Assembly: GCF_016804325.1 (NCBI RefSeq)
Contig: NZ_CP043627.1
Location: 3,609,001-3,673,000, forward strand
Length of the DNA: 64,000 nucleotides
Direction: 5' to 3'
Origin: Methylobacterium aquaticum
GTDB lineage: Bacteria; Pseudomonadota; Alphaproteobacteria; Rhizobiales; Beijerinckiaceae
In this document: in pieces, positions 1 to 8,887 of the stretch
Numbering within the stretch: position 1 is the stretch's first letter
Layout: each line of letters opens with the position of its first letter
Notes under the pieces: generated by a model
Databases searched by the model: none
What the model saw: only the letters and a program-made list of their open reading frames with translations
What the model was told of the DNA's origin: nothing
Program-made: the position numbers and the translations under genes

Positions 1-2
1 CG

Positions 3-236
3 GCCGCTCCCGCGGTGTCCGACGCCGCCGTGAAGGTGGCGGATGCCGGCACCAAGGTCGCCGGCGACGTCAAGGCTACGACCGATAAGGCCGCCGCCGA
101 CACCAAGGCTGCCGCCGACAAGGCGGCGGCGGAGGCAAAGGCTGCGAGCGACGCCGCCAAGGCTGCCGCCGACAAGGCCGCCTCGGAGGCAAACAAGGCC
201 GTGAAATCGGTGAAGAAGGCCTTCAAGAAGTGGTAG
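3..236 (+). CDS. Lys/Ala-rich repetitive protein, 3' part
   Basis: The frame is open to the left edge of the window, so the real start probably lies upstream; a GTG at 15 could be read as a start but has no ribosome binding site in view. The visible 70-odd residues are almost entirely Ala, Lys, Asp and Glu in degenerate heptad-like units (AADKAAAEAKAA-type) and end in a basic tail, KKAFKKW. This composition predicts one long amphipathic helix or coiled coil, as in small histone-like or apolipoprotein-like bacterial proteins. No catalytic motif is visible and no specific function can be given. A small GC-rich inverted repeat (GGCCGG/CCGGCC, 251-267) follows the stop. Confidence 0.5.
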   Translation, partial: AAPAVSDAAVKVADAGTKVAGDVKATTDKAAADTKAAADKAAAEAKAASDAAKAAADKAASEANKAVKSVKKAFKKW

Positions 237-257
237 GGCGCTGAGGAGCGGGCCGGC

Positions 258-1795
258 TCAACCGGCCGCATCGTCCCCTGGACGGGCAACCCGGCCCGGC
301 CCGAGGACGAGGCCGGGATCGAGGGCACGGCGCAGCCGCTCCACCACCGCCCCCCAGTCGCCACGCGTGCGCCCATGTGAGGTGACATCCGGATGGGCGA
401 GCCGGTAGCCGTGGAACCCTTCCGCGGCAAAAGCCGCCGCGAGAGCATCGCGCGCGTGCATCGCCCGCTCGTCAGCCCCCGGTGCATCCCGGTCCCAGGC
501 CAGGGAGACGTAGCCGAACAGAGCCCGGGCATTCACGGCCTCGGCCCCGCTCATCACGAAGGTGCCGAACCGCTCCGCGACATCCCTCGTGAGAGCGGCG
601 AGGCGTTGCAGGGCTTCACCCTCGAACGGCAGGACCGGGCAGAGCCAGACGAAGCCGCACCCGTCCCGGTCGGGATCGAGCGGTCCGTCGGGGAGCGAGG
701 GCTTGGCCCAGTAGCAGCTCGTCAGGTTCGCGCCGTCGCTGTAGCCGTCGAGCCCCGACTGGTGGCGCGGTGCCGCGGCGTCGGGCCCCTCAAGGCCAAG
801 GGACTCCGAGACCGGCAGCAGGGCCTGGATGGCGATGGCCCTCTTGGAATCGTAGAGCATCTTATGGGCCGCCCGCACCGTGACGGTCGCCGCCCAGGCG
901 CCGAGGGCCTCGGGGGTCGTGGCCTCAAGCGGAGCCTCGCGGGCGATCGTCACCGAGGCGACCTGCTTGGCGCCGTCCCACAGGAAGGCGTCGTGGCTAT
1001 CGATCACCTGGTCGCGCACCAGCCCGCGCAGGACATCCACGAAGGCGGGCAGCCGCTCGGGCGGGCCGATTTCGCAGGTGATGTAGCCGGCATGCGGGGT
1101 GTTCGGCGCCAGCCCGAGCCGCCCCGACAGCACACAGCCGAACGAGGATTGGCTGAACAGGCCCTCGATCAGCGGGCCGGCCGGCCGGCCATGAATCGCC
1201 GCGAGGCGGTCGGCCTCGAAGCGGCCGAAGCCGGTACGCAGGCGCTCGCCGGTGGTCAGCGCCACGTCGAGGTCCCAGAGCTGCCCGAACCGATCGCCGA
1301 ACAGCCCCGTCCCCTCCCCCCGTCGAGGGCGTTGGCGAGCACGCTGGCATCCGGCGGTCCGCCGAAGGCCGGAACGTGCCAGTCGGCCTCTCGCGCCCGG
1401 AGGGCGGCGTCGAGCTGCCGGAAGGTGACCCCCGGTTCGATGCGGACTGAGCCATGGGCGAGGTCGATGTCGAGGATGCGGTCGAGGCGCGACAGGTCGA
1501 GCATCACGGCATCGCTGACCGGGGCGCGGGACCCGAGCCCCCAGGCCCGCCCACGGCTCACCGGATGCAGCGGGCAGCCGGACACGCCTGCCAGGCCGAG
1601 GCAGGCCAGGGCTTCCTCGGCATTGCCCGGGCGCAGGACTGCCAAGGCCCGCCCCGGCCACGGGAACGTGAGGCGGCGCCAGTCGGCGGCGTCCACCGCC
1701 GACCTGACGTGATCGCGCCCGACGACGGCCGTGCAGGCCTCCAGGAAGTTGCCCGCGCGCATGCCGTCGGGCACATCGCCGTCGTTCTTGGTCAT
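258..1795 (-). pseudogene. VAO/4-cresol dehydrogenase-type FAD-linked oxidase, frameshifted
   Basis: Two minus-strand frames together give one flavoprotein of the vanillyl-alcohol oxidase/4-cresol dehydrogenase family, enzymes that oxidise para-substituted phenols at the benzylic carbon. The N-terminal frame starts at the ATG at 1795 and carries the PCMH-type FAD-binding fold (RIEPGVTFRQLDAAL, then VLANALDGG). The C-terminal frame resumes with GTGLFGDRFGQLWDLDVAL and ends in the family-typical LDPGLVLGPGR. The break falls in a run of six C at 1316-1321 (G on the coding strand). One extra base there restores NALDGGEGTGLFGDRF and a 512-residue protein, which is normal for the family. It is therefore either a recent pseudogene or a homopolymer miscall. 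No cytochrome subunit gene is adjacent. Confidence 0.75.
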
Positions 1796-2662
1796 GGCGG
1801 TCGCGGCTCGGACGTCCAGGAGAGTCAGGGCTGTTCGGGGCAGACGGTAACCGTGACGGTCCAGGCCGGCGAGCGGAAATTACCGCGAGACGCCGGCTTC
1901 GGCCGACCAGGAGGCGGCGTGCTGATCTCACCTTGGCTGCCATCGATCTGATCTCTGATTTTGGATGACAGATGAGCGGCTGGAATGGCGGGCCGCTGAA
2001 CCGCCCCGGTTTTCCCGGAGGCTCCAACTTCCTGAGAGCCTGTTTAAGCAAAGCGATTTGACACAAACTGAGAAAAATCAGGAGATATCCCACCATTCCA
2101 CCTCATCCTGAGGTGTTGGCGATCAGAGATCGCACGCGATCGCAGATCGACTGACCTCGAAGGAGGGCTCCAGAAGCCTCGGCGATCCCTGGAGCCCTCC
2201 TTCGAGGCTCACTTCGTTCGCACCTCAGGATGAGGTTAGAGGGTAGGATGATCCCGCCCGCCTCAAGTCTTGGGTAGAATTCCTGCTCAAACAGGCTCTG
2301 AGGTGGAAGGATAGGATGTCTCCTCATTCCTTTCAGCTTTGGTTAGACCGATCCACTCAAACAGGTTCTCACTTGCCGTCCTCGTAGCCGGCACCGACCG
2401 CGTCTTTTCGCCAAGTTCGCGCCCGACCCGGCCGAACAGCATCGGATCCTGGTCGAAAACCCGGCCCGCGTCTCCGGGCTGCCATCCGCCGACCGGCTCA
2501 TGCCGGCTGCTGCACCGGGACGCTCTGTGGCCGAAACCCGGCTGCCCCCCTGGCTCGAGGCGGGTGCGCGCTCGTCGAGACCTGATGCCAATCGCCGATG
2601 CGACCGGGTCGGGAGCTTGACCGGGCAGCGCAAGCGACTTGCTCCCGGAGTTCCGTCTCGCT
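1796..2662. other. Intergenic region with repeats, no gene recognised
   Basis: No reading frame here resembles a known protein. The left half holds the nested inverted repeats described at 2034-2302, and a further copy of the CTCAAACAGGTTCTC motif lies at 2356-2372. The remainder (about 2380-2660) is high-GC sequence without a recognisable coding pattern and may be decayed coding DNA. Confidence 0.5.
2034..2302. repeat. Nested inverted-repeat element (MITE/REP-like)
   Basis: Three layers of inverted repeats are visible. The outer arms are GAGAGCCTGTTTAAG (2034-2048) and the near-complement CTCAAACAGGCTCTGAG (2286-2302). The middle arms are CCTCATCCTGAGGTG (2101-2115) and its perfect complement (2221-2235). 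The inner arms are CCTCGAAGGAGGGCTCCAG (2155-2173) and its perfect complement (2189-2207). The middle palindrome resembles a short repeat that I associate with Methylobacterium and Bradyrhizobium intergenic regions (from memory). There is no coding potential. It may be a non-autonomous mobile element or a REP-type structure. Confidence 0.7.
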
Positions 2663-4132
2663 TCACGACGCGACCGAGACGAAGCGCTGCTGGCGGAACG
2701 CCATCACGCCCTCCTGGCCGCCCTCAAGACCGAAACCGCTGTCCTTCACGCCGCCGAACGGCGTCTCCGGGAACGACGCCGACCAGTGGTTGACCGCCAG
2801 GGTTCCCGCCTGGACCTCGCGGCCCAGGCGCTCAGCCGCCGCGAGGCTGCTGGTGAACGCGTAGGCGGCAAGTCCCAGGCTCAGGCGGTTCGCCTCGGCG
2901 ATCGCCGCGTCGAGACCAGCGCAGGGCGCGAGGACCGCCAGGGGGCCGAAAGGCTCCTCGTGCCAGGCCCGCGCCTCCGGTCCGAGATCCGTCAGCACGG
3001 CGGGCGCCTGCCAGAAGCCCGGTCCCTCGGGCGCGCTCCCCTCGCTCAGCGTCGCCCGCGGCCGGGCATCGGCTAGGAGGGCCCGGATCGCGGCGGCGCG
3101 GCGGGCATTCTGGAGCGGGCCCATCTGCGTGCCCGCCGCGAAGGGATCGCCGACCTTCAGCGCCTGCGCCGCGCCCACGAAGGCATCGGCGAAGCGGCGA
3201 TAGGCGGGCGCCTCGACGAGGAAGCGGGTCGGGGAGGTGCAGACCTGGCCGCCATTGCGGTACTTCGCCGCCGCGCCGGCCCGGGCGACCGCTTCGACGT
3301 CGCAATCGGCCAGCACGATCACCGGCGCATGGCCGCCGAGCTCCATCACCATCCGCTTCATCGTCGCGGCGCAGAGCGCGGCGAGGTCCTTGCCCACCGA
3401 CGTGCCCCCGGTGAAGGAGAGCATCCGCAGGCGGGGATCCGTGGCGAGCCTGCGCCCGATGGCGGGCGGGTCCCCGAACACCAGGTTGAGGACGCCGGGC
3501 GGCAGGCCGGCCTCCGCGAAGGCGCGGGCAAGGATCAGGCCCGAGGCGGGCGTCGCCTCCGACGGCTTGAGGACGATCGAGCACCCCGCGCCGAGCGCAC
3601 CGGCTATCTTGCGCGCCGGGGTGATCGCCGGCGCGTTCCAGCCCGCGATGGCGCCGACCGGCCCGACCGGCTCGGAGAATGCGGTCAGGCGCAGTCCGGA
3701 CGTTCTCGGCGGGATGTCGCGGCCGTAGAGACGGCGGCCCTCCTCGGCGGCCCAGTCTATCATCTCGCAGGCCGTCTCGGCCTCCGCCTCGGCCTGCGCG
3801 AGGGGCTTGCCGAGTTCGAGCGCGATCAGCCCGGCCCAGTCGCGCCTGTGCGCCCGCAGCCAGCCGGCAGCGGCGCGCAGGATGCGGCCGCGCGCGAGGG
3901 CCGGCGTGTCGCGCCAGCCCGGGAAGGCGTCGTGCGCGGCCTCGATGGCGCGGTCGAGGTCGGCCTCGTCCGCCACGGGCAGGTGTCCGAGCACCCGCTC
4001 GGTGCCCGGATCGACGACCGGCACGGTCGGGCGCTCCTCCGCCCCGATCCAGCGGCCCCCGACGACGAGGGCGAGCGCCGGATAGGCCGCCTCGGCGTCG
4101 CGGCGGGCGTTCGGGCCCGGCGCGCCGGTCAC
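2663..4132 (-). CDS. NAD(P)-dependent aldehyde dehydrogenase
   Basis: This 489-residue aldehyde dehydrogenase oxidises an aldehyde to the acid using NAD(P)+. All catalytic landmarks are present: the oxyanion Asn166 (GWNAP), cofactor-binding Lys189 (VLKPSE), the FTGGTSVGK glycine motif, general base Glu264 (MELGGHAP) and nucleophile Cys298 (GQVCTSPTRF). The GTG start at 4132 overlaps the TGA of the upstream hydrolase (GTGA), so the two are translationally coupled; the open frame reaching further upstream runs antiparallel through that gene and is not used. It is the last gene of a five-gene operon. The substrate is probably an aldehyde made from an aromatic or alkyl side chain (inferred from the neighbours); the sequence resembles vanillin/semialdehyde dehydrogenases without settling the substrate. 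Confidence 0.93.
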   Translation of the reverse strand: MTGAPGPNARRDAEAAYPALALVVGGRWIGAEERPTVPVVDPGTERVLGHLPVADEADLDRAIEAAHDAFPGWRDTPALARGRILRAAAGWLRAHRRDWAGLIALELGKPLAQAEAEAETACEMIDWAAEEGRRLYGRDIPPRTSGLRLTAFSEPVGPVGAIAGWNAPAITPARKIAGALGAGCSIVLKPSEATPASGLILARAFAEAGLPPGVLNLVFGDPPAIGRRLATDPRLRMLSFTGGTSVGKDLAALCAATMKRMVMELGGHAPVIVLADCDVEAVARAGAAAKYRNGGQVCTSPTRFLVEAPAYRRFADAFVGAAQALKVGDPFAAGTQMGPLQNARRAAAIRALLADARPRATLSEGSAPEGPGFWQAPAVLTDLGPEARAWHEEPFGPLAVLAPCAGLDAAIAEANRLSLGLAAYAFTSSLAAAERLGREVQAGTLAVNHWSASFPETPFGGVKDSGFGLEGGQEGVMAFRQQRFVSVAS

Positions 4133-4989
4133 GGCCGGCGCTCCGACAGGATGCGGTCGAGCACCGGACGCAGATGCCCGAGGAAGCCCTCCGGGTCCTC
4201 GCTCATCGGGAAATGGCCGATCCCCGGCATGATCACCGCCTCCGAGCCCCGGATGCTGGCGGCGGCCGCCCGGGTGTCGTCGGGGGTGCAGCTGTAGTCG
4301 TATTCCCCGGTCAGGAGGTGGACCGGGCACCGCGCGGTGTCGATCTCCGACAAGCGCCCCCGGATGTCGCCATCGACCTTGTAGAAGTAGAGGTCTCCCT
4401 TGAAGACCCCCGGTCCACCCTGCATGTAGTGCCAGAGCGTCTCCCAGCGGTTCTCGTCGCTGGCGGCCGGCCCGATCAGGCCCGAGACCACGGCGGCCGA
4501 GACCTCGCCGTGGACGTCGGGGCGGTGGAGCCACTGCGTGTCGTAGTAGGGCGCGACGTGGCCGCCGGATTGCAGGCCGATCACCGCCCCGAACCGCTCG
4601 GGGTGATCGAGGGCGAGGTGGAGCACGATGCGGCCGCCGATCGAGCAGCCCATCGCCACCGGCCGGTCGAGGCCGAGCGCGTCGGCGACGCCCAGGATGA
4701 CGTCGGCGTAGTCGCGCGAGGTGAGGCGGTACTCCGTCTCCTCGTGCCAGCCCGCCGGCGGCGAGGACTTGCCGTGCCAGGGCAGGTCGAAGGCGATGAC
4801 CCGGAACCGCGACAGGATCCCCGGATCGTTCATGACGCCGCGCCATTGCCGGCTGTCGCTGCCCGCGGTGTGGAGGCAGAGGAGCGGCACGCCCTCCCCG
4901 GCCTCCTCGACGTAGACCCGGTGCGGCTTGCCGAGGAGATCGACGCGCAGGTAGCGGCCGGTGATCGGCTCGTAGACGGGCGCGCTCAT
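4129..4989 (-). CDS. Alpha/beta hydrolase
   Basis: This is a 286-residue cytoplasmic alpha/beta-hydrolase-fold enzyme. The nucleophile elbow is GCSIGG (Ser116), the probable acid is Asp231 in TGEYDYSCT, and the catalytic His is His259 in GIGHFPMSE. An oxyanion-loop HTAGSDSRQW follows the first strand. The family includes C-C bond hydrolases, esterases and thioesterases. In this operon, with an acyl-CoA dehydrogenase and a CoA ligase, it could hydrolyse a CoA thioester, an ester or a beta-diketone (inference). Its ATG overlaps the stop of the small upstream gene (ATGA), and its own stop overlaps the aldehyde dehydrogenase start. Confidence 0.88.
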   Translation of the reverse strand: MSAPVYEPITGRYLRVDLLGKPHRVYVEEAGEGVPLLCLHTAGSDSRQWRGVMNDPGILSRFRVIAFDLPWHGKSSPPAGWHEETEYRLTSRDYADVILGVADALGLDRPVAMGCSIGGRIVLHLALDHPERFGAVIGLQSGGHVAPYYDTQWLHRPDVHGEVSAAVVSGLIGPAASDENRWETLWHYMQGGPGVFKGDLYFYKVDGDIRGRLSEIDTARCPVHLLTGEYDYSCTPDDTRAAAASIRGSEAVIMPGIGHFPMSEDPEGFLGHLRPVLDRILSERRP

Positions 4990-5345
4990 GCGGGGCTCCT
5001 CGGCGCGCCGAGCACGCCCTTGAAGTAGAACAGGTTGGCCATGAAGGGATGCATGTCGCCCTCGACCGCGAGGCGCCCGAACCGGATCATCGCGAAGAGG
5101 TCGTGGAAGCCCGGGGGCGGCGACGGCGACCAGAAGGTCCGCCAGCTCTCGGCCGAGGCGCGCAGGGCGAAGGTCCAGCGCGCCATGACGAAGGGCCCTT
5201 TGCGCACCTCGTCGACGCGCCCGTCGCGGATGCGCACGAGCCAGCTCTCCTCCCCGACCCCGATGAGGAAGGTCGTGTCGACGAAGCGGCCGCGATGGAC
5301 GAGGCGCTCATCCGCGTTCACCCGCTCGGCGAGGTGGTCGATCAT
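4986..5345 (-). CDS. Small conserved protein, possibly SCP2-like
   Basis: This is a 119-residue protein of alternating strands with conserved-looking DTTFLIGVGEESWLVRIRDGRV and a C-terminal segment LAVEGDMHPFMANLFYFKGVLG. The layout (a short beta sheet followed by a hydrophobic helix ending in a phrase on domain position) recalls SCP2 sterol-carrier-like lipid-binding proteins, but I cannot confirm this by eye. No catalytic residue pattern is evident. It is coupled on both sides by ATGA overlaps, so it is made together with the CoA ligase and the hydrolase. It may bind or present a hydrophobic or acyl substrate to its operon partners. Confidence 0.65.
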   Translation of the reverse strand: MIDHLAERVNADERLVHRGRFVDTTFLIGVGEESWLVRIRDGRVDEVRKGPFVMARWTFALRASAESWRTFWSPSPPPGFHDLFAMIRFGRLAVEGDMHPFMANLFYFKGVLGAPRSPA

Positions 5346-7435
5346 GGTGTCTCCCCGGTCATCGGATCTCCGATCCTGGTGTCCTCACGTACCCGCACGA
5401 CGGCGTCGACCGCGACGACGCCCTCGCCCTTGCGCCGCACGACGAGCGGGTTGATCTCGGCCTCGACGATCTCGGGGCCGCAGGCCGAGAGGGCGACGAT
5501 GGCGTCCGCGAGGGCGTCGAGGTCGCCGCGCTCCCGGCCGCGATAGCCGGCGAGCGCCCGCAGCGCCTTGACCTCGTCGATCATGGCGACCGCCTCGCGG
5601 CGGTCGACGGGGCCGAGGCGCAGGCTGCGGTCCTGATGGATCTCCGCCAGGATCCCGCCGGCCGCCAGCATCACGACGAGGCCCGCCTCCGCGTCGCGGT
5701 GCACGCTCAGCAGCACCTCGCCGAGCCCGGAGGCCATCGCCTGGACCAGCAGCCGCTCGACCGCGAGGCCGGGGCGCGCCCGGGATACCCGCCCGGCGAT
5801 GCCGGCGGCGGCGTCCCGGAAGGCGCCGTCGTCGCGAATGCCGAGGGCGACGCCGCCGAGCTCGGTCTTGTGCAGCACCTCGGCCGAGAGCAGCTTGACC
5901 GCTACCGGATAGCCGATCGGCGACGCCGTCGCCCCGGCCTCCACCACGGCGTGGGCGGCGACCGGGAGGCCGAGGCGGGCGAGCACCGCGTAGCCCGCGG
6001 CCTCGTCGAGGAGGCGCGGCTCTCCGCTTGCCTGTCCTGCCTGGGGAGGAAGGGCCTTGGCGGGGCGCCGCCCGAACACCGCCGCGATCGCGTCGCCGCA
6101 GGCTTCCGGCGTGCGGAAGGACGGGATCCCCGCCTCGGCAAGATGCGCGAGCGCCTGCGGCGCGTCCGGGGCCGCGAAGGCCACGAGCGGGCGCGCCGCA
6201 GCCGTCGCCGCCGCGGTGATCGCCGGCACCAGCAAGTCGGGCTGGAAGCGGGCCGAGGAGCCGGCCACCGCGACCACGAGGTCGAATTCCGGCGCCGCCA
6301 GGAGGGTGTCCAGCGCCGCCGACATGACCGCCGGGCGGGTACCGGCGAGCGTGAGATCGAGGATCCGGCCGCGCGGCGCGACCACGCCGCGCTCGTTCAG
6401 CCGCGCCATCGTGGCCTCGCTCGGCACCGCGGCCTCGATGCCGCGCAGGCCGAGCTGGTCGACCACCATCGCGGCGCCGCCGCCGGTGGTCGTCACCACC
6501 GCCACCTTCGGCCGCAGCGGCCGCTCCGGGACGCCGACCCGGCGGACCAGCGGGATGCCCTCGATCAGGCCCTCGAGGGTCTCGACCCGGGCGATGCCGC
6601 AATCGCGCAGGAAGGCGTCGGCAATCCCGTCCTCGCCCGCGATGGCGCCGGTATGGGATTGCGACAGCTCCGCTCCCTGCGCCGACCGGCCGAGCTTGTA
6701 GGCGATGACCGGCTTGCCGCGCGCCGCCGCGGCGACCGCGAAGCGCCGGATGTCGGCGCCGTGGGTGATCGTCTCGAGGAACAGCGCGTAGGCCTCGATC
6801 GCCGGGTCGTCGAGGGTCGCCGCGCAGATCTCGCCGAGGCTGAGATCGACCTCCGAGCCGGTCGAGACGAACCCCGCGAAGCCGAGGCCCTTGGCGAGGC
6901 CGCGCGACAGGATCGCGCCGATCATGCTGCCCGAATGCGAGGCGACGAACACGCTCCCGCGCCGGATCTCGGGCTCCGCGAAGGCGCCGTTGGCCGTCAG
7001 GCTCAGGCCCGTCGCGACGTTGACGATGCCGATGCTGTTCGGCCCGAGGAGGCGGGTCGGCCCGCCGGCGAGGATCCGGCGCAACTCGGCCTCGCGGGCG
7101 CGCCCCGCCTCACCCTCCTCGGCAAAGCCCCCGGCGAGCACCGTCGCGAGCGGCACGCCGCGCGCCGCGCAGGCCGCCACCGCCTCGAGCGCGCCCTCCG
7201 TCGGCGTCAGGATGAAAGCGTGGTCGGGCACCTCCGGCAGGGCGCTGAGGGAGGGATAGGCCCGCAGCCCCTGCACCGTCGCGCGGCGGGGATTGACCGG
7301 ATAGACCACGCCGGAAAATCCCGCCCGGCGCAGGTAGGCGAGCGGACGCCCGCCCGTCTTGGTGGCATCGTCCGAGGCGCCGATGAGGGCGACGCTGCGC
7401 GGATGCAGCAGGGACCGGCCGAGGCTCGGGCTCAT
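5342..7435 (-). CDS. ADP-forming acyl-CoA ligase (acetate--CoA ligase family)
   Basis: This 697-residue single-chain NDP-forming acyl-CoA synthetase makes an acyl-CoA from an acid, CoA and ATP through an acyl phosphate and a phosphohistidine. The order of domains is a CoA-binding Rossmann domain (residues 1-130, SVALIGAS), a succinyl-CoA-ligase-like domain with the phosphorylated His261 in SQSHTGAIAGED, and a C-terminal ATP-grasp domain (about 480-690, VAVKLLSAEVLHKTELGGV). It overlaps the next gene by ATGA and follows the acyl-CoA dehydrogenase by 10 bases. The pairing suggests activation of an aromatic or branched acid followed by alpha,beta-desaturation. Related enzymes act on acetate, pimelate and feruloyl-type acids, so the substrate is undecided. 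Confidence 0.9.
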   Translation of the reverse strand: MSPSLGRSLLHPRSVALIGASDDATKTGGRPLAYLRRAGFSGVVYPVNPRRATVQGLRAYPSLSALPEVPDHAFILTPTEGALEAVAACAARGVPLATVLAGGFAEEGEAGRAREAELRRILAGGPTRLLGPNSIGIVNVATGLSLTANGAFAEPEIRRGSVFVASHSGSMIGAILSRGLAKGLGFAGFVSTGSEVDLSLGEICAATLDDPAIEAYALFLETITHGADIRRFAVAAAARGKPVIAYKLGRSAQGAELSQSHTGAIAGEDGIADAFLRDCGIARVETLEGLIEGIPLVRRVGVPERPLRPKVAVVTTTGGGAAMVVDQLGLRGIEAAVPSEATMARLNERGVVAPRGRILDLTLAGTRPAVMSAALDTLLAAPEFDLVVAVAGSSARFQPDLLVPAITAAATAAARPLVAFAAPDAPQALAHLAEAGIPSFRTPEACGDAIAAVFGRRPAKALPPQAGQASGEPRLLDEAAGYAVLARLGLPVAAHAVVEAGATASPIGYPVAVKLLSAEVLHKTELGGVALGIRDDGAFRDAAAGIAGRVSRARPGLAVERLLVQAMASGLGEVLLSVHRDAEAGLVVMLAAGGILAEIHQDRSLRLGPVDRREAVAMIDEVKALRALAGYRGRERGDLDALADAIVALSACGPEIVEAEINPLVVRRKGEGVVAVDAVVRVREDTRIGDPMTGETP

Positions 7436-7445
7436 GCGTCGCCCC

Positions 7446-8624
7446 CTACTCGGCCGCCTGCGCGGCGGGTCCGGGCCTAGGCGCGCGCTGGTCGAAGCGG
7501 CGGTCGAAGACGTGCTCGGCGATACGGTTCTTCAGCATCTCGATCGAGCCGCCCGCAATCATCCAGCCGCGGGTGCGCCGCATGCAGTACTCGGCCAGCG
7601 CCTCGGTCGAGTAGCCGAGGCCGCCCATCACCTGCACGGCCTCGTTCGCCGCCTCGAAGCCGGCCTGGTTGCAGGCGAGCTTCGCCATGGCGGTGTCGGC
7701 GGCCGAGGGCAGCTCGCCCTCCCGGGTCGAGGCGGCCCGGTAGAGCAGGAGCTGCGCCGCGTCGAGCTTCACCGCGAGCTCGGCGAACTTCCATTGCAGG
7801 CCCTGGAACTCGCAGAGCGGCCGGCCGAACTGGCGCCGCTCGAGGGCGTGGTCGCGTGCCAGGGTGAAGGCGTAGCGGCCGAGCGCCAGCGCCCGGGAGG
7901 AATTGCCGAGCCGCTCGACGTTGAAGCCGGCGATCTGGCGCTTGAAGCCGCCGGGCCCGAGCAGCACGTTCGCGGCCGGGATGCGGCAGTTCTCGAAGTA
8001 GAGCTGCGACCATTCCTCCCCGCTCATGAAGGCGGAGGGCTTGCCGATGGTGAAGCCCGGCGTGCCACGCTCGACCAGGACAGAGCCGATCCCGCCCACC
8101 CCGGGCCCGAACCGGACATAGACCAGGAAGACCGACGCGTCCGGGCTGTGGGTCGAGAAGACCTTGGCGCCGTCGATCACGTAGTCGTCGCCGTCCTGGC
8201 GGGCGCGGGTCTCGAGGTCGGTGGCCGCCGAGCCGGCGCCCGGCTCCGACATGCCGAGGCTGATGACGCTGCGCCCGGCCAGCAGGTCGGGCAGGAACCG
8301 CGCCTTCTGCTCGGGCGTGGCGTACTCGACGAAGGTGCGGATCGGTCCGAAATTGCCGGCCTGGATCACGTCGGCGCTGCGCGGGCAGACCGCTGCGACC
8401 TGCTCGATGGCGATCACCGCATCCATGAGCGTTCCGCCCTGGCCGCCCTCCTGGGGATCCATCGTGATCCCGAGGAGCCCCTGGCCGGCGAGGAGCTGCG
8501 CCACGTCGAACGGGAAGCGCGGGTCGTGGGCGCGGGCGAGCGCGCCCGTCCGCAGGTGCTGCTCGGCGAAGCGCCGGACGGAATCGGCAAAGAGCGCCTG
8601 CTCTTCGGTCAGGGCGAAATCCAT
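7446..8624 (-). CDS. Acyl-CoA dehydrogenase family protein
   Basis: This is a 392-residue FAD-dependent acyl-CoA dehydrogenase, first gene of the operon. It has the N-terminal helical domain, the flavin loop MSEPGAGSAATDL (about 125-137), the middle beta domain and the C-terminal helical domain with RRQFGRPL and QVMGGLGY (331-338). The segment that carries the catalytic glutamate in many family members (YEGT-type) reads AGGS at 357-360, so if activity is retained the base must sit elsewhere, or the enzyme is a variant such as those acting on unusual CoA thioesters. The ATG at 8624 is preceded by a 263-base divergent promoter region shared with the LysR gene, which probably controls it. Confidence 0.88.
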   Translation of the reverse strand: MDFALTEEQALFADSVRRFAEQHLRTGALARAHDPRFPFDVAQLLAGQGLLGITMDPQEGGQGGTLMDAVIAIEQVAAVCPRSADVIQAGNFGPIRTFVEYATPEQKARFLPDLLAGRSVISLGMSEPGAGSAATDLETRARQDGDDYVIDGAKVFSTHSPDASVFLVYVRFGPGVGGIGSVLVERGTPGFTIGKPSAFMSGEEWSQLYFENCRIPAANVLLGPGGFKRQIAGFNVERLGNSSRALALGRYAFTLARDHALERRQFGRPLCEFQGLQWKFAELAVKLDAAQLLLYRAASTREGELPSAADTAMAKLACNQAGFEAANEAVQVMGGLGYSTEALAEYCMRRTRGWMIAGGSIEMLKNRIAEHVFDRRFDQRAPRPGPAAQAAE

Positions 8625-8807
8625 GGAATCCTCGCGTCGGCCCGGCGGGCGGGCGGCCGATGGCTCGGCGCAGTGGCGACGAGAGCCCCTTTCGATCGCG
8701 TCGCCATCGAAGCGGGCCCCGGTCTGTGATCCTTCGGCATCGTCCGACGAAGCGGTGCCTGCTTCCTCGGAAATGCTCTCGCGGACCGCATCATCGCCGG
8801 TGCGGTT

Positions 8808-8824
8808 TGCTCCGCAATTGAGCA
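8808..8824. promoter_or_regulatory. Candidate LysR-type operator
   Basis: The interrupted dyad TGCTC-N7-GAGCA lies between the divergent LysR gene and the acyl-CoA dehydrogenase operon, 64 bases before the regulator's start. Spacing and symmetry fit a LysR-type recognition site (T-N11-A type). The assignment rests on position and symmetry only. Confidence 0.4.
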
Positions 8825-8887
8825 GGCGTTAAGCTGGCATGAGTTTTACGCGGGGATCCCCGCCGTCCTGAGACCTTCAAAGCCGCG

